DNA of 64,000 nucleotides from Tsukamurella paurometabola (GCF_900631615.1 NZ_LR131273.1:62001-126000), one strand, 5' to 3'. Shown: positions 30,905 to 39,109, counted from the stretch's first letter. Translations and numbers: made by a program. Notes: generated by a model from the sequence alone, not told the origin.

Positions 30905-32125
30905 ATGCGCAACCGTGCCGCCGTGTCCCGACGCATCCCGACGGCGGTGACGGCGCTGGCCGTCGCCGCCGCCCTGGTCGCCGGCTGCACGTCCTCCACG
31001 GGCGCCGCGGCGCTGCCGGACGAGAGCCAGAAGATCACCGACTCGACGCCCTTCTTCGATCTCCTCCGCCCGCAGATCACCTCCAGCGTGCGCAGCGGGA
31101 CCCTCGACGTGCAGCCCGGCGTCCCCGTGAAGGTCACCGCCAGCGGTGGCGTGCTGACCCGGGTCGTGATGACCAACGCGGACGGCAAGGAGGTCTCCGG
31201 CAAGCTGGCGGACGACGGCCGTTCCTGGAGCAACACGGAGCCGCTCGGCTACAACAAGACCTACAAGCTGCGGGCCGAGGCCAACGGCATCGGCGGCGTG
31301 AACGTGGCCAACGAGACGTTCAGCACCCAGTCGCCGAACAACCTCGCCCAGGCGTACTTCACCACCGCCGACAACTCGACGGTCGGCGTCGGGCAGACCG
31401 TCGGCGTGAAGTTCGACGAGCGCATCGCCGACCGCATGGCGGCGCAGCGCGCCATCAAGATCGTCACCGACCCGCCGGTCGAGGGCGCCTTCTACTGGAT
31501 CAGCCCGTCCGAGGTGCGCTGGCGCCCGGAGAGCTACTTCAAGCCCGGCACCAAGGTCAGCGTGGACGTGAAGATCTACGGCGTGGACCTCGGCGGCGGC
31601 ACCTTCGGCCAGAAGGACGCCTCCACCCGGTTCACCGTGGGCGACGAGGTGGTCACGACCGTCTCCGACAAGGACAAGATCGTCCGGGTCACCAAGAACG
31701 GCAAGCTCATCAAGACGATGCCCACCTCGATGGGCGGCCCGGGCAACGAGACCCCGAACGGGATCTACCTCATCGGCGATCACCGCGAGAACATGATCAT
31801 GGACTCGTCGACGTACGGCGTCCCGGTGAACTCCCCCAACGGCTACCGCACCCTGGTCGACTACGCCGTGCAGATGTCCTACAGCGGCATCTACCTGCAC
31901 AGCGCCCCGTGGTCGGTGAATCAACAGGGCTACACCAACGTGAGCCACGGGTGCCTCAACGTGAGCACCGAGAACGCGCTCTGGTTCCTGCAGAACACCA
32001 AGCGCGGCGACATCGTGAAGGTCACCGACACCGCGGGGCCCACGTTGGAGGGCACGGACGGACTAGGCGACTGGAACGTTCCGTGGTCCGTCTGGCGTGC
32101 CGGTAACGCCAAGTCCGCCGGTTAG
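30905..32125 (+). CDS. L,D-transpeptidase lipoprotein (LdtMt2-like)
   Basis: A 406-residue cell-wall enzyme that makes 3-3 peptidoglycan cross-links. A lipobox signal (VAAALVAGC) lies near residues 20-30. Immunoglobulin-like domains at about 60-250 are followed by a YkuD catalytic domain with His332 (YLHSAPWS) and the SHGCLN motif (His349 region, nucleophile Cys350). TAGAAT at 30,844-30,849 may be its -10. Such enzymes are important for beta-lactam tolerance in mycobacteria. Its 3' end overlaps the convergent NDH-2 gene by 63 bp. Confidence 0.93.
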   Translation: MRNRAAVSRRIPTAVTALAVAAALVAGCTSSTGAAALPDESQKITDSTPFFDLLRPQITSSVRSGTLDVQPGVPVKVTASGGVLTRVVMTNADGKEVSGKLADDGRSWSNTEPLGYNKTYKLRAEANGIGGVNVANETFSTQSPNNLAQAYFTTADNSTVGVGQTVGVKFDERIADRMAAQRAIKIVTDPPVEGAFYWISPSEVRWRPESYFKPGTKVSVDVKIYGVDLGGGTFGQKDASTRFTVGDEVVTTVSDKDKIVRVTKNGKLIKTMPTSMGGPGNETPNGIYLIGDHRENMIMDSSTYGVPVNSPNGYRTLVDYAVQMSYSGIYLHSAPWSVNQQGYTNVSHGCLNVSTENALWFLQNTKRGDIVKVTDTAGPTLEGTDGLGDWNVPWSVWRAGNAKSAG

Positions 32126-33397
32126 CTCCTCGCCCGCGTCCGCGGCGCCGACGGTGACCGTCGGCGCACCGTCGGGCAGCGGGACCGCCCCGGCGAACCC
32201 GGGGCGGGCCGTGCCGACGAAGGCGCGCAGCCAGTCCCGGAGCACCGCGACCCGGTTGCCCATGCCCGCCAGGTAGTACAGGTGCACGGCCAGCCAGCCC
32301 GCCCAGGCGACGATGCCGGTGAGACCGGGCAGGCCGAGCGGGGGCTGGATGACGGCGTGCGGGGTGTCGATCATCGCCATGCTGCCCTTGTCCAGGTAGC
32401 GGAAGTGCGTGCCGGGGCCCTTCGTGCCGCGGATGATGTCGGCGGCGTGCCGGCCCTGCTGCATGGCGACAGGGCTCTGCCCGGGCAGGCCGTTCAGGCT
32501 GGTCATATCACCCAGGGCGAAGACATCGGCCCGGCCGCCGACCGTGAGGTCGCGGTTGATGAGGAGCCGACCGTCGCGGTCGGTCTCGCAGCCCGTGGCC
32601 TCGGCGATCACGCCGGCGAGCGGGGTGGCCTTGACACCGGCCGACCAGACGACGGTGCCCGCGGGGATCTCGCGCGCGGCGCCGGCCTTGTCCTTGACGG
32701 TGACGACGTCGTCCTCGATCGCGGTGACGAACGTGCCGGTGTGCACGGTGACGCCGGCCTTCTCCAGCGCGGCGCGGGTGTAGCCCGAGAGGGTGCCGCC
32801 GTAGAAGGGCAGCACGTCGTCGGCGCCCTCGACGAGGTGGATGCGGATCTCGGCGTCGTCGTGGAACCGGCGCGCGAGCTCGGCGACCTGGCCCGCGACC
32901 TCGACGCCCGTGGCGCCCGCGCCGACCACGACGACGGTGCGCGCGGGGCCGGCGGCCGGAGCGGCGAACGCGGCCCGCAGCCGCTCCCGCAGGTTCTCCG
33001 CGTCCTCGAGCGTCTTCAAGGCGAAGGTGCGGTCGGCCCACTCGTCGTGGCCGAAGTACGCCTGCGCGGCACCCGCGGCGACGATCAGGTAGGTGTAGCC
33101 GATCCGCTCGATGCCGTCGGCCGTGGCGTAGGTGACCACCTTGCGCTCGGCGTCGACCTCGGTGACATAGCCCGTCACGACGTCGACGGCACGGCGCCGC
33201 CGCAGGACCTCGGCGATCGGCGGCGCGATGCGCTCGCCCGCGGTGACGCCGGTGGCGACCTGGTACAGCAGGGGCTGGAAGAGGTGGGTGCCGTTCGCCG
33301 AGATGAGGGTGGTCTCGATGTTCGATTTGGCGAGCTGCTTCGCGGCGGCGAGGCCGCCGAATCCCGAGCCGATCACCACGACGTGGGTGCTGCGCAT
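32063..33397 (-). CDS. ndh: Type II NADH dehydrogenase (NDH-2)
   Basis: A 444-residue FAD enzyme passing electrons from NADH to quinone without proton pumping. The FAD-binding motif VIGSGFGGLAAAK is at residues 8-20, the NAD-binding motif VVVGAGATGVEVAG near 158-171, and FALGDMTSLNG near 290. A C-terminal membrane-associating region follows (GIVAWAGWLAVHLYYLAG). GGAGG precedes the ATG. It is divergent from a LysR regulator, which may control it. Confidence 0.93.
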   Translation of the reverse strand: MRSTHVVVIGSGFGGLAAAKQLAKSNIETTLISANGTHLFQPLLYQVATGVTAGERIAPPIAEVLRRRRAVDVVTGYVTEVDAERKVVTYATADGIERIGYTYLIVAAGAAQAYFGHDEWADRTFALKTLEDAENLRERLRAAFAAPAAGPARTVVVVGAGATGVEVAGQVAELARRFHDDAEIRIHLVEGADDVLPFYGGTLSGYTRAALEKAGVTVHTGTFVTAIEDDVVTVKDKAGAAREIPAGTVVWSAGVKATPLAGVIAEATGCETDRDGRLLINRDLTVGGRADVFALGDMTSLNGLPGQSPVAMQQGRHAADIIRGTKGPGTHFRYLDKGSMAMIDTPHAVIQPPLGLPGLTGIVAWAGWLAVHLYYLAGMGNRVAVLRDWLRAFVGTARPGFAGAVPLPDGAPTVTVGAADAGEELTGGLGVTGTPDGPRNVPVA

Positions 33398-33429
33398 GAT
33401 CTTCTCCTCCTTCGAGACGTCGTTGTCTA

Positions 33430-33471
33430 CTACCAGTTTGGTGAATGGGTGACTGCTCTACAAGCTGGTAG
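33430..33471. promoter_or_regulatory. Candidate LysR-type operator between ndh and lysR genes
   Basis: CTACCAG (33,430-33,436) and CTGGTAG (33,465-33,471) form an inverted repeat in the 124-bp divergent gap, where LysR regulators usually bind. TATGAT at 33,510-33,515 lies six nt before the regulator ATG, suggesting a leaderless transcript. Confidence 0.5.
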
Positions 33472-33521
33472 ATCGCCATCCTGATGATGCGAACCATCTC
33501 GTTTGTTCATATGATGGCGGA

Positions 33522-34388
33522 ATGGAGTTCCGGCAGCTCGAGTACCTCGTCGCCGTGGCCGATCACGGCGGCTTCTCCCGCGCGGCGAAGCAGTGCTTCG
33601 TCTCGCAGTCGGCGGTGAGCCATCAGATCGCGACCCTGGAGAAGGAACTCGGCGCCGAGTTGTTCGAGCGCACCGGCCGGAGCGTGCGGCTCACCGACGC
33701 CGGCGAGTCGCTCCTCCCCCGCGCCCGGGAACTGCTCCGGCAACGCGACGAGGCGATCGACGCGGTGCGGCCCCGGCCCGACCGCATCCGCCTCGCCGCG
33801 AACATGTCATTCGCGCGCTCCGCGCTGGCCGCGGCCGCCGACGTGCGCGAGCGGCACCCGGGCGCGGAGATCGACTTCCTCATCAAGCCCTTCGCGCAGC
33901 GGATCGCGGCGGTGAAGTCGGGCGAGGCCGACCTGGCGCTCATCCGCGGCCGGCTCGACGAGCCGGGGCTCTATCTGGAGCCGCTGTGGGTCGACAACCC
34001 GCTCATCGCATTCTCCACGCGGCACCCCCTGGCCGCGCTCGGCAGGCCACCGTCGACCCGGGAACTGGCGCAATACCCTCTACTCCTCCCACCCCCGCAC
34101 CAGCAGGTACTGCTGCACCGGCTGGCGCAGAAGGTGTTCACCGCGGACGGACTCGAGGTGCTCCTCGGCCCCGAGATCCGCGACGACCACCCCGTCGCCT
34201 TCGAGCTGATCAACCACCCCGACGGATGGACACTGCTCTACGAGGACCCGCGCCAGCCCGGCATCGCGAGCAGGCCGGCGCCGGGCTTCACCCTGCCCGC
34301 CTCCGCGGTGCTGCGGACCGACGCCACCCCGAACCCCCTGGTCGCGGAGCTGCTGGTCGGACTGTCGAACGGATACCGCCGAGCCTGA
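33522..34388 (+). CDS. LysR-family transcriptional regulator
   Basis: A 288-residue regulator. The N-terminal HTH is MEFRQLEYLVAVADHGGFSRAAKQCFVSQSAVSHQIATLE; the effector domain spans about 90-285. No OxyR-type redox Cys pair is obvious: there is a Cys in AKQCFVSQ but no partner. It is divergent from NDH-2, so NADH or redox control of respiration is the simplest guess. A leaderless start is likely. Confidence 0.9.
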   Translation: MEFRQLEYLVAVADHGGFSRAAKQCFVSQSAVSHQIATLEKELGAELFERTGRSVRLTDAGESLLPRARELLRQRDEAIDAVRPRPDRIRLAANMSFARSALAAAADVRERHPGAEIDFLIKPFAQRIAAVKSGEADLALIRGRLDEPGLYLEPLWVDNPLIAFSTRHPLAALGRPPSTRELAQYPLLLPPPHQQVLLHRLAQKVFTADGLEVLLGPEIRDDHPVAFELINHPDGWTLLYEDPRQPGIASRPAPGFTLPASAVLRTDATPNPLVAELLVGLSNGYRRA

Positions 34389-34448
34389 TCCGACGCTGCG
34401 CCGTCACCCCCCGCCGCCGGGGCGTGCCTCGGTCCGGGCGGGACGCGG

Positions 34449-34832
34449 TCAGGGCTTGCCGCGGAAGCGCTTGGTCACCTCGGTCGGGACCGCGAGCACC
34501 CGCTCGGCGACGGTGACCGCCGCCCCCGGCACGGACAGCAGGGCGTTGAGCTTCTCCAGCGCCGCGTCGGTCTTCTCGAGCGTGGCGGAGAACCGGGCCG
34601 TGAGCTTCTCGAACTCGTCGAGGTTGCGGCTCACCCGGGCCACCGTCTCATCGAAGGTCGCCATGGTGGTGCTCATGTTGTCCATGGTCACCGCCATGCC
34701 CTCGAGCATGGCCGTGGCCTGGTCGATCGTCATGTCCGCGTTGAGCGCCGCGCTCGCCAGGTTGCGGATGCGCGCCCGACCGCGGCCACCCGTGCCGCCG
34801 GAATACCCCGAGCCCTCGTCCTGTGCTGCCAT
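34449..34832 (-). CDS. Coiled-coil host protein
   Basis: A 127-residue protein starting MAAQDEGSGYSGGTGGRGRA. A Gly-rich start is followed by a long heptad helix (MTIDQATAMLEGMAVTMDNMSTTMATF, then FEKLTARFSATLEKTDAALEKL). It ends in a basic tail (VPTEVTKRFRGKP). This resembles small actinobacterial coiled-coil proteins of unknown role. The -10 TACCGT 7 nt before its ATG is shared with the divergent bcp promoter. Confidence 0.6.
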   Translation of the reverse strand: MAAQDEGSGYSGGTGGRGRARIRNLASAALNADMTIDQATAMLEGMAVTMDNMSTTMATFDETVARVSRNLDEFEKLTARFSATLEKTDAALEKLNALLSVPGAAVTVAERVLAVPTEVTKRFRGKP

Positions 34833-34838
34833 GCCAGC

Positions 34839-34845
34839 TACGGTA
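34839..34845. promoter_or_regulatory. Overlapping divergent -10 boxes in a 19-bp gap
   Basis: TACGGT (34,839-34,844, plus strand) lies 7 nt before the bcp ATG. TACCGT (34,845-34,840, minus strand) lies 7 nt before the coiled-coil gene ATG. The two boxes overlap by five bases, giving a symmetric bidirectional promoter for two leaderless mRNAs. Confidence 0.65.
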
Positions 34846-34851
34846 ACCGGC

Positions 34852-35325
34852 ATGACCACTTCCGCGCGCCTGCAACCCGGCACCCCGGCACCGTCGTTCA
34901 CCCTCCCCGACCAGGACGGCAACCCCGTCTCCCTCGCCGATTACCGCGGCAAGCGGGTGGTGCTGTACTTCTACCCCGCGGCCATGACCCCGGGCTGCAC
35001 GAAGCAGGCGTGCGACTTCCGCGACAACCTGTCCGACTTCGCCGACGCGGGGCTGAGCGTGCTGGGCATCTCCCCGGACAAGCCGGAGAAGCTCAAGAAG
35101 TTCGTCGAGCGCGATTCGATCACATTTCCGCTCCTCTCGGACCCGGATAAGCAGGTGCTTACCGAATACGGGGCCTTCGGTGAGAAGATGATGTACGGCA
35201 AGACCGTGACGGGCGTCATCAGGTCGACGTTCGTCATCGACGCGGACGGGAACATCGAGGTGGCGCAGTACAACGTGCGCGCGACCGGGCACGTCGCGAA
35301 GTTGCGCCGCGACCTGAAGCTCTAG
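34852..35325 (+). CDS. bcp: Thioredoxin-dependent peroxiredoxin (Bcp/PrxQ)
   Basis: A 157-residue peroxidase. TPGCTKQACDF near residues 42-52 has the peroxidatic Cys and resolving Cys five residues apart, the PrxQ arrangement. PSFTLPDQDGNPVSLADYRGKRVVLYFYP at the start is the usual thioredoxin-like fold. It reduces peroxides with electrons from thioredoxin in the cytoplasm. Leaderless start (see the 34,839 promoter). Confidence 0.93.
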   Translation: MTTSARLQPGTPAPSFTLPDQDGNPVSLADYRGKRVVLYFYPAAMTPGCTKQACDFRDNLSDFADAGLSVLGISPDKPEKLKKFVERDSITFPLLSDPDKQVLTEYGAFGEKMMYGKTVTGVIRSTFVIDADGNIEVAQYNVRATGHVAKLRRDLKL

Positions 35326-35341
35326 AGAGGAAGCCACCCAC

Positions 35342-36487
35342 GTGGAACGCACCATCTACTCCGAGGACCACCTGCAGTTCGGCTCGGCGGTCCGCGACTA
35401 CCTGCAGAAGCAGGTGCTGCCGCACGCCGAGCAGTACATCGATGACAAGCTGATCTCCCGCGACGTGTGGCGCGGCCTCGGCGAGCAGGGCGTCCTGGGA
35501 CTGGAGATCCCGGAGTCGTACGGCGGCGGGGAGGCGGAGGACTACCGCTTCAACGCCATCGCGCAGGAGGAGCTGGCGGCGCTGTCCATGGCCTTCGCGA
35601 GCTCGGTGGGCATCGACTTCGACATCACGACGCCGTACATCGTGCGCCTCGGCACCGACGAGGCGAAGCAGCAGTGGCTGCCCGCCATCGCCGCCGGCGA
35701 GGCCGTCGCGGCGATCGGCATGACGGAGCCGTCGGCCGGCTCCGACCTGGCGGCGATCAAGTCGACCGCGGTGCGCAGCGGCGACGACTGGATCCTCAAC
35801 GGCTCCAAGACCTTCATCACCAACGGCTACACCTGCGATGTCGCCGTGATCGCCGCCAAGACCAACCCGGACGCCAAGGCGCGCGGCATCTCGCTGTTCG
35901 CCGTGGACTGTTCGCTGCCCGGCTTCGAGCGCGGCCGCAAGCTCGACAAGGTGGGCCAGCCCGAGGCCGACACCGCGGAGCTCTTCTACTCCGACCTGCG
36001 CGTGCCCGCGAGCGCCCTCATCGGCGAGGTGGACCGCGGCTTCTACCACATGATGGAGAAGCTGCCGCAGGAGCGCATCGGCTCCGCCGTCGGCAACGTC
36101 GCGCACGCCAAGCAGATCCTGGCCGAGACCATCGAGTACGCCCGCGAGCGCAAGGCCTTCGGCGCGTCCATCGGCTCGTTCCAGCACAACAAGTTCCTGC
36201 TGGCCGACCTGGTGACGAAGATCGAGATGGTCCAGGCCTACGTCGACCAGGCCGTCGTCGCGCACGCCGAGGGCACGCTGACCGCCGTCGACGCCGCGAA
36301 GGTCAAGTACATCTCCGCCGAGATCCAGAACCAGGTGCTCGACTCCTGCGTGCAGCTGCACGGCGGCTACGGCTACATGCGCGAGTACCGCGCCGCCCGC
36401 GCGTGGATGGACGCCCGAGTCACCCGCATCTGGGCCGGCTCCTCCGAGATCATGAAGGAGATCATCGGGCGCGATCTGGCGCTGTAG
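35342..36487 (+). CDS. Acyl-CoA dehydrogenase
   Basis: A 381-residue flavoenzyme for the first step of fatty-acid beta-oxidation. MTEPSAGSDLAAIKSTAV near 128-145 is the FAD/substrate signature. TNGYTCDVAVIAAKT, a KAFGASIGSFQHNKF stretch and the C-terminal QLHGGYGYMREYRAARAWMDARVTRIWAGSSEIMKEIIGRDL all match the family. The catalytic glutamate is expected in the last region. GTG start with GAGAGGAAG upstream; it follows bcp by 16 bp and is probably cotranscribed. Confidence 0.93.
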   Translation: MERTIYSEDHLQFGSAVRDYLQKQVLPHAEQYIDDKLISRDVWRGLGEQGVLGLEIPESYGGGEAEDYRFNAIAQEELAALSMAFASSVGIDFDITTPYIVRLGTDEAKQQWLPAIAAGEAVAAIGMTEPSAGSDLAAIKSTAVRSGDDWILNGSKTFITNGYTCDVAVIAAKTNPDAKARGISLFAVDCSLPGFERGRKLDKVGQPEADTAELFYSDLRVPASALIGEVDRGFYHMMEKLPQERIGSAVGNVAHAKQILAETIEYARERKAFGASIGSFQHNKFLLADLVTKIEMVQAYVDQAVVAHAEGTLTAVDAAKVKYISAEIQNQVLDSCVQLHGGYGYMREYRAARAWMDARVTRIWAGSSEIMKEIIGRDLAL

Positions 36488-36498
36488 GACTCGAGTGC

Positions 36499-36533
36499 GA
36501 AGGGCACCGTCGGGATCGCCGGCGGTGCCCTTC
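36499..36533. terminator. Bidirectional GC-rich hairpin between convergent genes
   Basis: GAAGGGCACCG (36,499-36,509) and its exact complement (36,523-36,533) flank a 13-nt loop, between the acyl-CoA dehydrogenase stop and the regulator stop. Its sequence nearly matches the hairpin at 39,075. Confidence 0.8.
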
Positions 36534-36541
36534 CGCGTTCG

Positions 36542-37249
36542 TCAGCCGTCCATGATCTCGGCGAGGACCGCGCCGGCGCGCAGCAGCGCGAGGTACCGCC
36601 TGTCGACGTCCCCGATCCGGGCGTCGAGCGCGTCGAGGGAGGCGGCCGTGTCCCCGAGCTCCCGCAACGCGATGACGGCCCGCCGGACGTCGGGGATCCG
36701 ATAGCCCGCGGTACGCAGTTCGGCGACGATCCGGGCGATCCGCACCTCCGGCACCGGATACCGCCGCGCCCCTCCGCTTCCCCCGGACCGGCGCGGTGCG
36801 AGCAGCCGTTCGCGTTCCCAGTAGCGCAGCGTCGAGGCCCGGACGCCGATCGCGCCCGCGAGTTCCGTGACGGTCAGCTCGTCCGAGGCGGCCGGTGCTG
36901 CCTCGCCGGCCGCCTCGCCGCTGACCACCAGCAGCGCACGCCGCGCCGCGAGCGCGTGCTCGCGCTCACGGCGCAGGTCCGCGTGGGCGTCGGAGACCAC
37001 CGCGAGGGCGTCGTGCGTGGTCGCGCCGCGCGCCGCGCGCAGCACCGACCGTGCGCGAACGGGGCCGACCGCCGCGGCCAGGTCGCGATAGGCGCGCAGA
37101 TCGCGCACATGTGCCGCGGAGTACCTGCGGTAGCCGTTGCCGGCACGCGGCACCGGCCCCAGGACCCCGTCGGCCTCCAGGACCCGCACCTGCTGCACGC
37201 TGTATCCGGTGGCCGCCGCCACCTGCCCGGTTCCGAGAGCCGCCACCAC
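36542..37249 (-). CDS. MerR-type regulator with two tandem HTH domains
   Basis: A 235-residue protein. The first HTH is at residues 4-50 (LGTGQVAAATGYSVQQVRVLEADGVL, then GYRRYSAAHVRDLRAYRDL). The second is at about 126-175 (LTVTELAGAIGVRASTLRYWERERLLAPRR, then RRYPVPEVRIARIVAEL). Most MerR proteins have one HTH and dimerise, so a covalent tandem is unusual. GGAGG lies just before two in-frame GTG codons; a TTG is also possible, so the start is uncertain by 1-3 codons. Divergent from a DUF6194-like gene. Confidence 0.8.
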   Translation of the reverse strand: MVAALGTGQVAAATGYSVQQVRVLEADGVLGPVPRAGNGYRRYSAAHVRDLRAYRDLAAAVGPVRARSVLRAARGATTHDALAVVSDAHADLRREREHALAARRALLVVSGEAAGEAAPAASDELTVTELAGAIGVRASTLRYWERERLLAPRRSGGSGGARRYPVPEVRIARIVAELRTAGYRIPDVRRAVIALRELGDTAASLDALDARIGDVDRRYLALLRAGAVLAEIMDG

Positions 37250-37264
37250 CAACCCTCCATAAGC

Positions 37265-37285
37265 ACTTCAACGACATACTTCAAC
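37265..37285. promoter_or_regulatory. Direct repeat ACTTCAAC in divergent 37-bp gap
   Basis: Two copies of ACTTCAAC (37,265-37,272 and 37,278-37,285) lie 13 bp apart, immediately before the plus-strand ATG. They are a likely binding site for the tandem-HTH regulator. Confidence 0.45.
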
Positions 37286-37286
37286 C

Positions 37287-37721
37287 ATGAGTATGCAGCA
37301 GATCATCGACAGCACCCGCGCCCTGAACGGCGTCGTCGAGCTCGCGCCCGAGCCCGGGAGCACCTTCCCCGAGGTCGCCTGGGGAGATCATTTCTTCTAC
37401 TACTCCCCCGACGGCTCGATCCCGCAGCGCGGCCAGCCCTTCGCCACGATCATCACCAAGAACTACCCCGACGACGACCGGTGCGGCCTCGACGCCCCTG
37501 ACCGGTACCGCGTCAACGTGCACGTCGGGCGCGCCCGCCTCGCCGAGCTCGTCGACGAGGCCGACATGGACTACGCCACCCCCGACCGCGTGATCGGGCA
37601 CCCGCTGTACGCCCGCCAGGGCTGGATCGCGGTGGTCCGCCCGGGCGAGCGGACGCTCGACCTGCTGACCGGCCTGATCCGCGAGGCACATGCGGCTGCG
37701 GCCGCGCGCTTCCGCGGCTGA
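37287..37721 (+). CDS. DUF6194-like conserved protein
   Basis: A 144-residue protein starting MSMQQIIDSTRALNGVVELA. WGDHFFYYSPDGSIP, FATIITKNYPDDD and VNVHVGRARLAELV are conserved in actinobacterial proteins of this type (DUF6194 as I recall it), often beside regulators. The IGHPLYARQGWIAVVRPGERT segment suggests a small ligand-binding or YjbR-like fold. Divergent from and probably controlled by the tandem MerR gene. Confidence 0.65.
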   Translation: MSMQQIIDSTRALNGVVELAPEPGSTFPEVAWGDHFFYYSPDGSIPQRGQPFATIITKNYPDDDRCGLDAPDRYRVNVHVGRARLAELVDEADMDYATPDRVIGHPLYARQGWIAVVRPGERTLDLLTGLIREAHAAAAARFRG

Positions 37722-37786
37722 ACGCTCCCCCGCGGCATACCGGCATGCGGTGGACCCAAGCCGCCCCCACTTCATGGCAGGCGTCC

Positions 37787-37792
37787 TACGCT
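37787..37792 (+). promoter_or_regulatory. -10 box TACGCT for a leaderless GTG start
   Basis: TACGCT ends 7 nt before the GTG at 37,800, which puts the transcription start at the first codon. This decides the GTG start of the next gene. Confidence 0.55.
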
Positions 37793-37799
37793 TGGCTCT

Positions 37800-38618
37800 G
37801 TGGCGATCGACTACAGCGTGCCGGGACCGTTGACTGGCCTCGGTGCCATTCCCGCCGACGCGCTCGCGACGTTCGACACCGATCCACTGGCAATCTGCTT
37901 CCCTGTGCGTGGGTTGGTGGTCCAGCCGACCGCGATCGACGCACGCGGCCTGCCTGACGAGCGCCTGGCGGAGAATCAGATTCGACCTGCCGCAGACCTC
38001 GTCGCCCGGCTTCTTGACCTCGCACCGACGCGCCTCGCCGAGCCGCGAGATCCACGCACGCGCATCGTGGGCACGTGCCGACATTTCGCAGTAATCGCGT
38101 GCGCCCTGCTCCGTCATCGAGGTATCGCAGCACGGGTACGCTGCGGGTTCGCGACGTACTTCGAGGAGAACGCAGCGGTTGACCACTGGATCACGGAGTA
38201 CCGCGCCGCCGACGTCGACCGGTGGGTTCGCCTCGATCCAGAGATTCTCGGTATGAACGTAGTCACGCACCCCGAGGATCTCGCGCCAGGCCAATTTCTG
38301 TCCGGTGGCGAAGCGTGGGTGGCCTTCCGGCGCGGGGAGGTCGCCCCGTCGAAGTTCGGTGTGTCCGGCACCGAGAACTGGGGAGCAGCCGAAATACGAG
38401 GCAACCTCGTCAAGGACCTCGCTGCTCTGAACAAGGTCGAGATGCTCCCGTGGGATGAGTGGGGGCTAATGACCGAGGCATACCACGGACGGACAGGATC
38501 CGCGTACGACCACCTGCTCGACGAGGTTGCCGCGGTGTGCTCAACCGACGACACAACCGCGATCGCCGCGCTCTACGAACATCCCCATCTCCGCGTACCA
38601 GCGGCAATGGTCGGCTGA
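37800..38618 (+). CDS. Transglutaminase-like domain protein
   Basis: A 272-residue protein. GTCRHFAVIACALLRHRGIAARVRCGF at about 96-122 gives the catalytic-type Cys. AVDHWITEY gives a His, and RWVRLDPEI gives an Asp. This Cys-His-Asp order is that of bacterial transglutaminase/protease-like proteins. Substrate unknown; no signal peptide, so cytoplasmic. Neighbours give no pathway clue. Confidence 0.78.
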   Translation: MAIDYSVPGPLTGLGAIPADALATFDTDPLAICFPVRGLVVQPTAIDARGLPDERLAENQIRPAADLVARLLDLAPTRLAEPRDPRTRIVGTCRHFAVIACALLRHRGIAARVRCGFATYFEENAAVDHWITEYRAADVDRWVRLDPEILGMNVVTHPEDLAPGQFLSGGEAWVAFRRGEVAPSKFGVSGTENWGAAEIRGNLVKDLAALNKVEMLPWDEWGLMTEAYHGRTGSAYDHLLDEVAAVCSTDDTTAIAALYEHPHLRVPAAMVG

Positions 38619-38693
38619 GGCTCAGATGCTGTGACGGGGTATCCGCAGTCGCCCGGGCACAGGACCCGAGGGGCCTCCCCTACCCGAAATCCG

Positions 38694-38699
38694 TAGGCT
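38694..38699 (+). promoter_or_regulatory. -10 box TAGGCT for leaderless HIT gene
   Basis: TAGGCT ends six nt before the ATG at 38,706. No ribosome site is visible, so a leaderless mRNA is likely. Confidence 0.55.
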
Positions 38700-38705
38700 C
38701 GGCGC

Positions 38706-39041
38706 ATGGGCGAGTACGCGGGCACCGACTTCTACTGCGACGTCGCGATTCCGCGGCGTCGACAACTCGTAGTGACCTATGAGGATGAGGATGTGCTCGC
38801 CTTCGAGCACACCCGACCGTATTGGCAGACCCACCTCGTCGTGGTGCCCACATTGCACGTCGGATCGCTACTTGAGCTGGAGCCCGGGGACTTGGCCGCA
38901 AAGCTGCTCCTGGTCGTGCAGGACACGGCGCGCGCAGTCGTTCGCCGCGCCGGAGCAGCGGCGGTCACCTCCAACCTCGGCGACTACCAGGACTCCAAGC
39001 ATCTGCACTTCCACGTCCATGCCGGAAGGCGGCTCGAGTAG
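38706..39041 (+). CDS. HIT-family nucleotide hydrolase or transferase
   Basis: A 111-residue protein with the histidine triad KHLHFHVHAGRR (His-x-His-x-His) near residues 99-107. The N-terminal half has VLAFEHTRPYWQTHLVVVPTLHV. HIT proteins split phosphoanhydride or phosphoramidate bonds of nucleotides. The last part of the usual C-terminus is short, but the triad is complete. Confidence 0.88.
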   Translation: MGEYAGTDFYCDVAIPRRRQLVVTYEDEDVLAFEHTRPYWQTHLVVVPTLHVGSLLELEPGDLAAKLLLVVQDTARAVVRRAGAAAVTSNLGDYQDSKHLHFHVHAGRRLE

Positions 39042-39074
39042 CGCTACGGCGCCTGGGCACCGACGCCGAACGAC

Positions 39075-39109
39075 GGAGGGCACCGCCGGGAATCCCGACG
39101 GTGCCCTCC
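39075..39109. terminator. Bidirectional hairpin between HIT gene and carboxylase
   Basis: GGAGGGCACCG (39,075-39,085) pairs with its exact complement (39,099-39,109), and an inner CGGG/CCCG extends the stem. It ends both the plus-strand HIT transcript and the minus-strand lipid operon. Almost the same sequence as the 36,499 hairpin. Confidence 0.82.
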
